Shown here in pieces: positions 1 through 7,744 of a stretch of 42,748 nucleotides of DNA. A program made the position numbers and the translations under genes. The DNA comes from Eubacterium ramulus ATCC 29099 (GTDB lineage Bacteria > Bacillota > Clostridia > Lachnospirales > Lachnospiraceae): the NCBI RefSeq assembly GCF_000469345.1, contig NZ_KI271080.1, positions 1 through 42,748 of the forward strand. The letters run 5' to 3'. How positions within the stretch are numbered: position 1 is the first letter of the stretch; the number at the start of each line of letters is the position of its first letter. The notes beneath the pieces are model-generated. The model was not told where the DNA came from, searched no databases, and saw only the letters and a program-made list of their open reading frames with translations.

Positions 1-55
1 TTAGAGTTTACACAGAATTAATTACAGTCTCTCAATATTTTTTCTGAATCCGTTG

Positions 56-1714
56 CTATTTGTAGAGAATCACTCTTGTCTCGTATGGCTGCAAAGCTCC
101 TGCTACATGGTTTTTGTAGTTTGTGATCAACTCTTCGCCTTCGTTTTCTTCGAACAGTTCGCATGAGACTTCCTTATTTGTAAAGTTGCATGCTACCACC
201 AGTTTTTCGTTTCCAAGCGTTCTCTCATATGCATAGATATCATCATTATCTTCCAGCAGTCCGTGGAATACTCCTTCCACGATCACTTCATACTGGTGAC
301 GCAGCCGGATCAGTTTCTGATAGTAGTAGAATACACTATCCTTGTCTTCCAGTGCTGCTTTTGCATTAATCTGTGTATAATTTTTGTTTACACTGATCCA
401 GGGGGTTCCCGTAGTAAATCCTGCATTTGCGCTGTCATCCCACTGCATTGGTGTTCTGGCATTGTCACGGCTGATCATCTTCAGGCAGTTCAACATTTCT
501 TCTTCTGTCATCAGCCCGCTTTCTGTATACTCTTTGTACGCATTGATCGCTTCGATGTCTCTGTAATCACTGATCGATTTGAAATATGCATTTGTCATAC
601 CTATTTCTTCTCCCTGATAAATATATGGAGATCCTTTTAACATATGCAGACAAGTTGCGATCATCTTTGCAGATATTTCCCGGTACATCGGACTGTCATC
701 ACCAAATCGGGATACCGCACGGGGCTGATCGTGATTATCCCAATACAAACTGTTCCATGCTTTTCCTTCCAGTTCAGTCTGCCATTTGTTCATGACAGCA
801 CGCACTTTTTTCATCTCCGGTTTTCTGGTTGTCCATTTACCATATTTGCCGTCTGTGGTTCCCATATGTTCAAACTGAAACACCATGTTCAGTTCGCTTC
901 CATCCAGATTCGCATATTTCTTTGCTTCTTCCGTTGTAACACCCGGCGTTTCACCAACAGTGATCAGATCAAATCTGGAAAGTACACGTTTGTTCATTTC
1001 CTGCAGATATTCATGTACATGGGGACCGTTACATACATATGGAGACATATCACCATGCAGACCATCCTTGATTTCTCCGTCCGGATATGCAGGGTCTTTG
1101 GAAATCATACTGATAACATCCATGCGGAATCCGTCTACTCCTTTTTCACACCACCAGGTCATCATGCGAAATACTTCGTCACGTACTGCCGGGTTCTCCC
1201 AGTTAAGATCCGGCTGCTTTTTGGAGAAACAATGCAGATAGTACATGCCGGTTGTCTCATCAAACTGCCATGCGGAACCACCAAAACATGCTCCCCAGTT
1301 TGTCGGCTCTTTGCCGTCTTTCGGATCTTTCCAGATATAATAATCGCGGTATGGATTATCTTTCGATTTTTTACTTTCCAGAAACCATCTGTGCTCATCG
1401 GAGCTGTGATTTACTACCAGATCCATCACCAGTTTGATACCGCGTTTATGCATCTCTGTGATCATCCGGTCAAAATCTTCCATTGTTCCGAAATCAGTCA
1501 TGATATCCTGATAATCAGAAATATCATATCCATTATCATCGTTCGGTGATTTATAAATCGGGGACAGCCAGATTACATCCACACCCAGTTTCTTCAGATA
1601 ATCCAGATGTTCCGTAATACCGTTCAGATCACCGATGCCGTCTCCGTTACTATCCGCAAAACTTCTTGGATAGATCTGATAAATCACACTGCTTTTCCAC
1701 CATGCTTTACTCAT
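56..1714 (-). CDS. Oligo-1,6-glucosidase-type alpha-glucosidase (GH13)
   Basis: Cytoplasmic glycoside hydrolase of family GH13, predicted to release glucose from the non-reducing end of short alpha-glucosides. The protein opens with the family signature WWKSSVIYQIYPRSF. The (beta/alpha)8 motifs are visible: the nucleophile Asp in GFRMDVI, the acid/base Glu in VGETPG and the third acid in YWDNHDQ. The Val after the nucleophile (DVI) is the residue usual in alpha-1,6-cleaving isomaltases, where maltases have Thr. There is no signal peptide. A TTG start at 1741 is possible, but ATG 1714 is preferred: it has GAGGAAGG upstream and gives about 552 aa, the normal family length. The gene starts 23 bp after the stop of the preceding kinase gene, so it looks like the last gene of the sensor operon. 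The exact substrate (isomaltose, dextrin or trehalose-6-P) is not settled. Confidence 0.9.
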   Translation of the reverse strand: MSKAWWKSSVIYQIYPRSFADSNGDGIGDLNGITEHLDYLKKLGVDVIWLSPIYKSPNDDNGYDISDYQDIMTDFGTMEDFDRMITEMHKRGIKLVMDLVVNHSSDEHRWFLESKKSKDNPYRDYYIWKDPKDGKEPTNWGACFGGSAWQFDETTGMYYLHCFSKKQPDLNWENPAVRDEVFRMMTWWCEKGVDGFRMDVISMISKDPAYPDGEIKDGLHGDMSPYVCNGPHVHEYLQEMNKRVLSRFDLITVGETPGVTTEEAKKYANLDGSELNMVFQFEHMGTTDGKYGKWTTRKPEMKKVRAVMNKWQTELEGKAWNSLYWDNHDQPRAVSRFGDDSPMYREISAKMIATCLHMLKGSPYIYQGEEIGMTNAYFKSISDYRDIEAINAYKEYTESGLMTEEEMLNCLKMISRDNARTPMQWDDSANAGFTTGTPWISVNKNYTQINAKAALEDKDSVFYYYQKLIRLRHQYEVIVEGVFHGLLEDNDDIYAYERTLGNEKLVVACNFTNKEVSCELFEENEGEELITNYKNHVAGALQPYETRVILYK

Positions 1715-1737
1715 CTTAGTTCCTTCCTCTCTTATGC

Positions 1738-4602
1738 TCAATTTTCTTGTTGCCTTATCATTTCTGCTAATATCGACAGCAGCTTATCAACCTGGATCGG
1801 CTTTGCGATATGCCCATTCATTCCGGCTGCAATAGCAGCCCGCTTATCTTCTTCGAACGCATTTGCTGTCATTGCAATGATCGGTATGCATGCTTTCTCC
1901 TGATCTGACAGGTTCCTGATTGTCTGTGTAGCTTTGTAACCGTCCATTTTTGGCATCTGGATATCCATGAGGATGATATCATAGGTTCCCGCCGGCATTT
2001 CCGTTATCCTGCTTATACACTGAAGACCATCCTCCACACGTTCAACCTTAAGACCGGCACGCTCAAGTATTACCGCTGCAATCTCGGCATTCAGATCATT
2101 GTCCTCTGCCAAAAGAATACTCCTGTCTTTAAGGAGCGCTCTGCTTATCCCAGACTCTTCAAGATGTGTTTTCACATAATAGCTTTCATCCGCTATCCTG
2201 TGTTTTAGTGTTACAGTAAAGGTACTGCCTTTTCCAAGCTCACTCTCTACCTCTATTGTTCCACCGAGCAGATCCACATATTTCTTTACGATCGACATTC
2301 CTAGTCCGGTTCCCGCGATTTTGCTCTTTGTCGTATTCTGCTCACGCGTGAACGCTTCGAAAATCTCTGTCAGATATTCTTCGCTCATGCCGATTCCGGT
2401 ATCGCTTATCCGGGTCCTTACCATCATGTACCCATGCTCATCGCATGGCAGTTCATCTAGGTTCACCATAACAGAACCACCGGGGGGCGTATATTTTATG
2501 GCATTGCCAAGAATATTGACAAATATTTCTTTTACTTTGGTCGTATCTGTCAATATATGCTCATGTTCTACATTTATCGTGTAATGAAGTGCAAGATTCT
2601 TTCTCTTTGCTTCATCTTCAAATATTTCAAACAAAGACTGCTGAATCGCACTAATCTGACCATAGTTCTCATTGAACTCCATCTTTCCGCTCTCAATCTT
2701 GGCCATATCAAGTACATTATTTATAATTGACAGGAGAAGATTGCCAGACTGCTTCAGCTTTTCCAGGTGTTCTGAAGTTTCAGACATATCCTTTCCTTTT
2801 AGTTCATCCTCCATAAGCTGTGCATAACCCAGGATCACATTCATAGGAGTGCGGATGTCATGTGACATATTGTTAAGGAAACGGGTCTTTGCGAGACTGG
2901 CATCCTCTGCTTTTTTCAGGGCGATCTCCAGTTTGTCATTCAGTTTTTGTGTATCATTTGCCGCAAGTTTTGCGGCAGCTTCTGCCTTTCTTGCCTTCCG
3001 TAAAAATACGAGGATCACAGCAATGATGCTTAGTACAAAAAATCCAGCCGTGGCAAAAAAAGCAAGCATGTTGTCTTTTACAAAATCACAAAAAGTCACC
3101 TTATCTACCGTACTGTCATAGATCGCAAGTGTACTTGTAAGCATATCAGAAGGCATCGTCTTCAAAGTTTTATTCAGTATCGACAAAAGGGTTCCCTCTC
3201 CACCTCTTACTGCAAAGCATGCTTCCATTGTTTTTGTAAGTGGAATACTCTTAAAATCTCGATTGTTATCATATTTCAGTGCCTGACTGGTTCCCATAAG
3301 AAAACAGTCTGCTTTTTGATGAAGAACCATATCTGTCGCATCAGCAAGCGAATCGCAATCTATCAGCTTCCAGTGGGGATAACTGAACGCAATATGCTGT
3401 TTTAAAGCTTCGTGTTCCTTTGCCACAGCTACCGTATACGCCTCGTTCTCATTGAAATATTTTTCATCCGTTACCGCCATCAGGCTGTAGGTCCAGGCTG
3501 TGTTTGTAAGTGTATATCCATTTTTTTCTGCAAGATCAGGATTTCTGCCGACATAAAAAATCATGTCAATTTCATGATCCTGCAGTTCCCGAAGCATCTC
3601 GTTGTAATCATCATATTCCTGTATATCAAAATCCAGTCTCTGATTACCCAGACAGTCTTTTGCATACGAAATATATTCTGCCAGCATACCGGTAAGTTTT
3701 CCAGTCTCTTCATCCATGGAAAAGATTGCCGGATCATTATTCACAAAACCGATCCGAATACTGCCATGTTCTTCCAGCCATGATTTTTCTTCACCGGTAA
3801 GACTCTGATTATAATCAAGTGTAAAATACTTCTTATACAGATCTGCCTTAAAAAAAGGACTATCTTGTTCCAGCTGGCGCATCGCATAATCCAGTTCCGT
3901 CTTGATATCGCTGCGCTCTTTATTTATTGCAAAATAGATGCCTGACTTGCCAATCGTAGTAACAGATGATATTCCCTGTTCAGACCAAAGGGATTCCTCC
4001 AGAGATACAAAACAATCGATCTCATGATTCGCTAATTTTTTTTCGACATCATCATCATTATTCACATTTACATGTTCTGTATGTATGCCATTCTTATTTT
4101 CCCATTCTGTCAGCATGATTTCAGGTTCTGTATCTCTAAGTACACCGACACGTTTCCCGTCCATAAACTTGAAATCAGACGTTCCAATATCCAGATTCGA
4201 TAAATCAGCATAAAGGATATACTTTTCCTCAGCCATCGGTTCATCCGAAAAAAACATTTTTTGTGCACGTTCATCAGTGTAAGAGATATCCCCCATGATA
4301 TCAATCTCACCGTTTTCAAGCTTATCAAAGCAATTGGACCAGTCACATTTCACATACTCAAATTTCCATCCTGTATAGCCTGCCAGAGCCTGCATGAGTT
4401 CGTACCCATATCCTTGTCTTACACCGTTTTCATCGACATAATTAAAAGTATCCTCAAATGAGCCGACACGAATGGTCTGTGGCTGTTTTTCATCCTTATG
4501 CGTTTCAGCAGCCTGGCAGTATACGGATAACATCATCCACATTCCCAGGATCACAAATATACATGCAAATAGTACAGCTGGTGTTTTTCTACTTTTATTC
4601 AT
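1738..4602 (-). CDS. BvgS-like hybrid histidine kinase with two periplasmic binding domains
   Basis: Membrane sensor kinase of 954 aa. Order: signal or anchor segment (about 8-30), first SBP_bac_3-type Venus flytrap domain (about 43-260), second one (about 280-500), transmembrane helix (about 512-534), coiled linker, HisKA with phospho-acceptor His581 in NNMSHDIRTPMN, HATPase with the G boxes GTGLGMS, then a C-terminal receiver (about 828-950) with acidic LLAEDND, acceptor Asp in LMDIQMPKMDG and Lys in IAKP. This is the BvgS/EvgS layout without a terminal Hpt domain. The ligand is probably a small polar molecule such as an amino acid, inferred from the SBP_bac_3 fold. The gene follows the next kinase by about 42 bp and precedes the glucosidase by 23 bp. 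The phosphoryl acceptor after the receiver is unknown. Confidence 0.93.
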   Translation of the reverse strand: MNKSRKTPAVLFACIFVILGMWMMLSVYCQAAETHKDEKQPQTIRVGSFEDTFNYVDENGVRQGYGYELMQALAGYTGWKFEYVKCDWSNCFDKLENGEIDIMGDISYTDERAQKMFFSDEPMAEEKYILYADLSNLDIGTSDFKFMDGKRVGVLRDTEPEIMLTEWENKNGIHTEHVNVNNDDDVEKKLANHEIDCFVSLEESLWSEQGISSVTTIGKSGIYFAINKERSDIKTELDYAMRQLEQDSPFFKADLYKKYFTLDYNQSLTGEEKSWLEEHGSIRIGFVNNDPAIFSMDEETGKLTGMLAEYISYAKDCLGNQRLDFDIQEYDDYNEMLRELQDHEIDMIFYVGRNPDLAEKNGYTLTNTAWTYSLMAVTDEKYFNENEAYTVAVAKEHEALKQHIAFSYPHWKLIDCDSLADATDMVLHQKADCFLMGTSQALKYDNNRDFKSIPLTKTMEACFAVRGGEGTLLSILNKTLKTMPSDMLTSTLAIYDSTVDKVTFCDFVKDNMLAFFATAGFFVLSIIAVILVFLRKARKAEAAAKLAANDTQKLNDKLEIALKKAEDASLAKTRFLNNMSHDIRTPMNVILGYAQLMEDELKGKDMSETSEHLEKLKQSGNLLLSIINNVLDMAKIESGKMEFNENYGQISAIQQSLFEIFEDEAKRKNLALHYTINVEHEHILTDTTKVKEIFVNILGNAIKYTPPGGSVMVNLDELPCDEHGYMMVRTRISDTGIGMSEEYLTEIFEAFTREQNTTKSKIAGTGLGMSIVKKYVDLLGGTIEVESELGKGSTFTVTLKHRIADESYYVKTHLEESGISRALLKDRSILLAEDNDLNAEIAAVILERAGLKVERVEDGLQCISRITEMPAGTYDIILMDIQMPKMDGYKATQTIRNLSDQEKACIPIIAMTANAFEEDKRAAIAAGMNGHIAKPIQVDKLLSILAEMIRQQEN

Positions 4603-4644
4603 TCTTCTTTCCTGATTCTTTTGTATTTTTCCTGACAGACTGAC

Positions 4645-6807
4645 CTATTCCACCAATTCGCAAATTACTTTTACCAGTAATCTCACATCAACAGGCTTGG
4701 AGATATGTTCATCCATTCCTGCTTTTTTCGCGCTCAGTCTGTCCTCCGTGAACGCATTTGCTGTCATTGCAATAATTGGTATTGCCTTAGCATCCTCTCT
4801 GTCCAGAGACCGAATCATCTTCGTTGCTTCATAACCATTCATGACCGGCATCATAATGTCCATAAGAATGACATCAAATTCACCAGGTTCACTATTTCTG
4901 AACAGTTCAACAGCCTCCTGACCATTCCAGGCTTTTGTCACATCGGCACCTTCATTCTGAAGCATAAATTCTGCAATTTCCATATTCAGCTCATTGTCCT
5001 CTGCCAGAAGAATATGCAGTCCCTTTATAGCTTTTTCGGATACATCCTTCTGTTCTTCCCGTTTATCCGCATACAGATTTATTTTGAATGGAACCCGGAT
5101 CACAAATGTCGTCCCGACGCCTTCTTTACTTTCAAAAGTAATCGTTCCTCCCATTTTTTCGACCAGATTCTTTGCAATCGGCATTCCCAGACCTGTTCCT
5201 GCAAATTTTGTGCGGCTTCCTGTGTGTTCCTGTGCAAATGGTTCAAACACACATTTCTGGAACTCCGCAGTCATTCCGATTCCTGTATCCCTGCAGACAA
5301 ATTCCATTGTCGTCATTTCCGGCTGTTCGGATGGGATTTCCATGCAGCTGATATAAATCTGTCCGTTTTCTCTGTTATATTTCACTGCATTCGACAGAAT
5401 ATTCATCATCACACGTTTCACATACCCCGGGCTTCCAATAAAATCCCGATGTGTGATTTCTTTTTTCTCCCACATGATCCGGATATTCTGTTCTGCAGCC
5501 ATCTGTTCGATCACAATAAATACTTCCCTGGAAATACTGCTCAGATTAAATGGAATCTCTTCCAGAACGATTTCACCTGATTCAAGCTTACTCATATCCA
5601 GAACATCATTTACCAGTTCCAGCAACAGAGTGGATGCCTCTTTTACCTTTGTCCTGTATTCCGTCTGTTTCTCCACATTATCGGCATAATGGTCTGCCAT
5701 ATTGACCAGGCCGCAGATTCCATTGATCGGCGTCCGGATATCATGGCTCATCCGCTGGAGAAACTCTGTTTTTGCCTCATTGGCAGCCTCTGCCTTTTTT
5801 GCAGCAATCAGAAGTTCTGCTTTATATTTTTCGTCTTTTTCCTGTTCCATTTTCTGATGCGTCAGATTTGTTCTGTATGCCCAGAACCAAAATATACTGA
5901 ATATCAGGAAATAAAGAAATATAACACTTGCTACACTTAATGGAAGGTTATGGAACACTTCCGTATCCGGAAGATATGCATAGATATAATAATCCCGCTG
6001 CTTCAGCATGATTCCGTAACATCCGGTTCCTTCATTCTTCAAATGAAAAATGTGCTGACTGTCTGTATGCTTTTTCATTGCCTGAACAACTTCGTTGTCG
6101 GTTGTACTCTGCCCCAGCAGTTTTTCATCATTACTGGCTACAACTACTCCATTATCTGCAACAATAATCGTTCCATCTTTCTGCGTACTATAGCCATTTA
6201 AAAGACTTTGTATCGTCAAAGTATAATTTCTCGTAAATTCAGGAGATGTATAATAGTAGATTGCAACGATACCCGGCGCATCTTTTCTGGCACAGGCTGC
6301 AATGTCAATATGTGATCCGTCTTTCCTGGTAAACCGTTCCGAATAGCTTCTTTCTTCATATCCGGCAAAATCCATGATAATTTCTTTTTGCAGGTACTCC
6401 GTAAGCTCATTCGTCAGAGATTCATCCGTGCTGTATTCACAGTCCGTCTTTCCCTCTGCATCCAGTACAATGATACCATCCACCCAGAGAGTCTGCAGAT
6501 TTCCTCGCAGAAATTCCCGGCTCAGCTGACCGCCGTTATCTATTTCCATGTGAATATTTGTACTCATCTGTCTGGCACTTTCAATGGCACGGAGGAGACT
6601 TTTGGATTCCGAAGATTCATTATAATGGGTGTAGGTGGAGCACTGCACTTTGACATAATTTACAATCTCTACCATTCTTTTCTCGACTTCCACTTTTTCT
6701 GCGTGGAAGAAATAAAACAGAGAACCTACCGCCACACAGATTCCAAGCAGGCCACCGAGCAGCTGGATCCGTTTTTCTTTTTTCTTTCTCTTAATATCCA
6801 AGAGCAT
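4645..6807 (-). CDS. Hybrid histidine kinase with Cache-like sensor domain
   Basis: Membrane hybrid kinase of about 720 aa. It has a short basic N-terminus, TM1 (about 15-34), a roughly 250-residue extracytoplasmic domain that looks like a double Cache domain, TM2 (about 290-311), HisKA with acceptor His near residue 355 (MSHDIRTPING), HATPase (GTGLGMP) and one receiver (LLAEDNELN, LMDIMMPVMNG, ISKP). The frame opens at a TTG at 6849, but ATG 6807 has GGAGG three bases upstream and begins just before the TM segment, so it is preferred. That start overlaps the end of the upstream binding-protein gene by 17 bp, which suggests translational coupling and a shared pathway: the lipoprotein may present ligand to this kinase. 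No Hpt or DNA-binding domain is present. Confidence 0.9.
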   Translation of the reverse strand: MLLDIKRKKKEKRIQLLGGLLGICVAVGSLFYFFHAEKVEVEKRMVEIVNYVKVQCSTYTHYNESSESKSLLRAIESARQMSTNIHMEIDNGGQLSREFLRGNLQTLWVDGIIVLDAEGKTDCEYSTDESLTNELTEYLQKEIIMDFAGYEERSYSERFTRKDGSHIDIAACARKDAPGIVAIYYYTSPEFTRNYTLTIQSLLNGYSTQKDGTIIVADNGVVVASNDEKLLGQSTTDNEVVQAMKKHTDSQHIFHLKNEGTGCYGIMLKQRDYYIYAYLPDTEVFHNLPLSVASVIFLYFLIFSIFWFWAYRTNLTHQKMEQEKDEKYKAELLIAAKKAEAANEAKTEFLQRMSHDIRTPINGICGLVNMADHYADNVEKQTEYRTKVKEASTLLLELVNDVLDMSKLESGEIVLEEIPFNLSSISREVFIVIEQMAAEQNIRIMWEKKEITHRDFIGSPGYVKRVMMNILSNAVKYNRENGQIYISCMEIPSEQPEMTTMEFVCRDTGIGMTAEFQKCVFEPFAQEHTGSRTKFAGTGLGMPIAKNLVEKMGGTITFESKEGVGTTFVIRVPFKINLYADKREEQKDVSEKAIKGLHILLAEDNELNMEIAEFMLQNEGADVTKAWNGQEAVELFRNSEPGEFDVILMDIMMPVMNGYEATKMIRSLDREDAKAIPIIAMTANAFTEDRLSAKKAGMDEHISKPVDVRLLVKVICELVE

Positions 6808-7606
6808 CCACCTCCAGATACTTCTCCGGATCATCCAGATATTTTTCAATGATTTTCAGGGATGTGCCATCCTGACGCATTTCTTCCAGCGTCTGGTCCA
6901 TCTGCTCACAGATTCCCCGATCGTCATCTTTTGCAAAAGCAACACCTATTCCGGTGATCATCAGAGGCTCTTCCAGGATACGGAAGCTTGCGTCATAATC
7001 CTTCCTATACTGAACAATCGATTCCTCATGTGCGGCGACTGCATCTACATAACCTTTTCCCAGAAATGTATAGATCAGTTCCCTGTGTCCAAGACTGATC
7101 AGATTGCCCAGCTTTGGGATTCTCGCATCCGTCCGGTTCAGAAAAATGCCTTCCGGTTTGGTTGTGGACTGAACAGCCAGGTTTTTACCCTCCAGGTCAC
7201 TCAGTTTATAAATATCACTGTTCTCATTTACAGCGACCACCTGACGACTTGCTATGTACGGTCCTGCCCAACGGTAATCATCAAGACGCCCTTCCATAGA
7301 AAAACAGCCCATGATACAGTCAATCTCTCCGCTCTCCACCAGTTCTTTTTTCTTCTCCCAGTTGATCTGCACAACCTCCACCTGATATCCCATTCTTTTG
7401 AACGCTTCCGTAGCCAGTTCTACATCGATACCCGTCGGTATACCATCCTCATTTAGATAATTGTATGGTGGATAGTTGTCGCTTCCGAGGGTAATAACAG
7501 GCTTTTCTGTTTCTTCTTTCGTGTTATCTGTGTTTTTACACCCTACCATGGTGACTGCTAAAATTCCCGCAAGCAGAATGCCTGCAATCACTCTTTTTCC
7601 TTTCAT
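6791..7606 (-). CDS. SBP_bac_3-family solute-binding lipoprotein
   Basis: Predicted lipoprotein of 271 aa. The signal peptide ends in a lipobox (VTMVGC, Cys23), followed by a bilobed family-3 binding domain (ITLGSDNYPPYNYLNEDG, then GIDVELATEAFKRMGY and IDCIMGCFSMEGR), as in polar amino-acid binding proteins. No ABC permease or ATPase is adjacent. Instead the gene overlaps the following hybrid kinase. It is therefore more likely a ligand-presenting sensory subunit than a transport subunit; this is inferred from context. A GATGGAAG stretch before the ATG serves as ribosome binding site. The gene is separated from the upstream kinase by 138 bp that holds a small hairpin. Confidence 0.9.
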   Translation of the reverse strand: MKGKRVIAGILLAGILAVTMVGCKNTDNTKEETEKPVITLGSDNYPPYNYLNEDGIPTGIDVELATEAFKRMGYQVEVVQINWEKKKELVESGEIDCIMGCFSMEGRLDDYRWAGPYIASRQVVAVNENSDIYKLSDLEGKNLAVQSTTKPEGIFLNRTDARIPKLGNLISLGHRELIYTFLGKGYVDAVAAHEESIVQYRKDYDASFRILEEPLMITGIGVAFAKDDDRGICEQMDQTLEEMRQDGTSLKIIEKYLDDPEKYLEVDALGY

Positions 7607-7669
7607 TTATCTTCCATCCCCGCTAATAAAATCATTATAATTACGTCTATGAAATAACGCCGTAAAAAC

Positions 7670-7686
7670 ACTGTCAAACAGACAGT
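7670..7686 (-). repeat. Small inverted repeat between kinase and binding-protein genes
   Basis: ACTGTC / GACAGT with a five-base loop in the only sizable gap (138 bp) of the sensor operon; on the minus strand GTTTTTAC follows. The right arm also supplies a TTGACA hexamer, so it may be a weak terminator, an internal promoter element or both. Confidence 0.4.
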
Positions 7687-7744
7687 ACACCTTATTTTAT
7701 ACAACTGGCTGCCATTTACCGGATTATGGCACTGCCAGGAACTT

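Noticed and set aside
644-1549. Plus-strand open frame of about 300 codons opposite the glucosidase
   Set aside because: Cys/His/Phe-rich composition typical of antisense of a real gene; the minus-strand enzyme is complete and has all catalytic motifs.
4705-5580. Long plus-strand open frame opposite a hybrid kinase
   Set aside because: It is the antisense of HATPase and receiver domains, with no ribosome site and biased composition.
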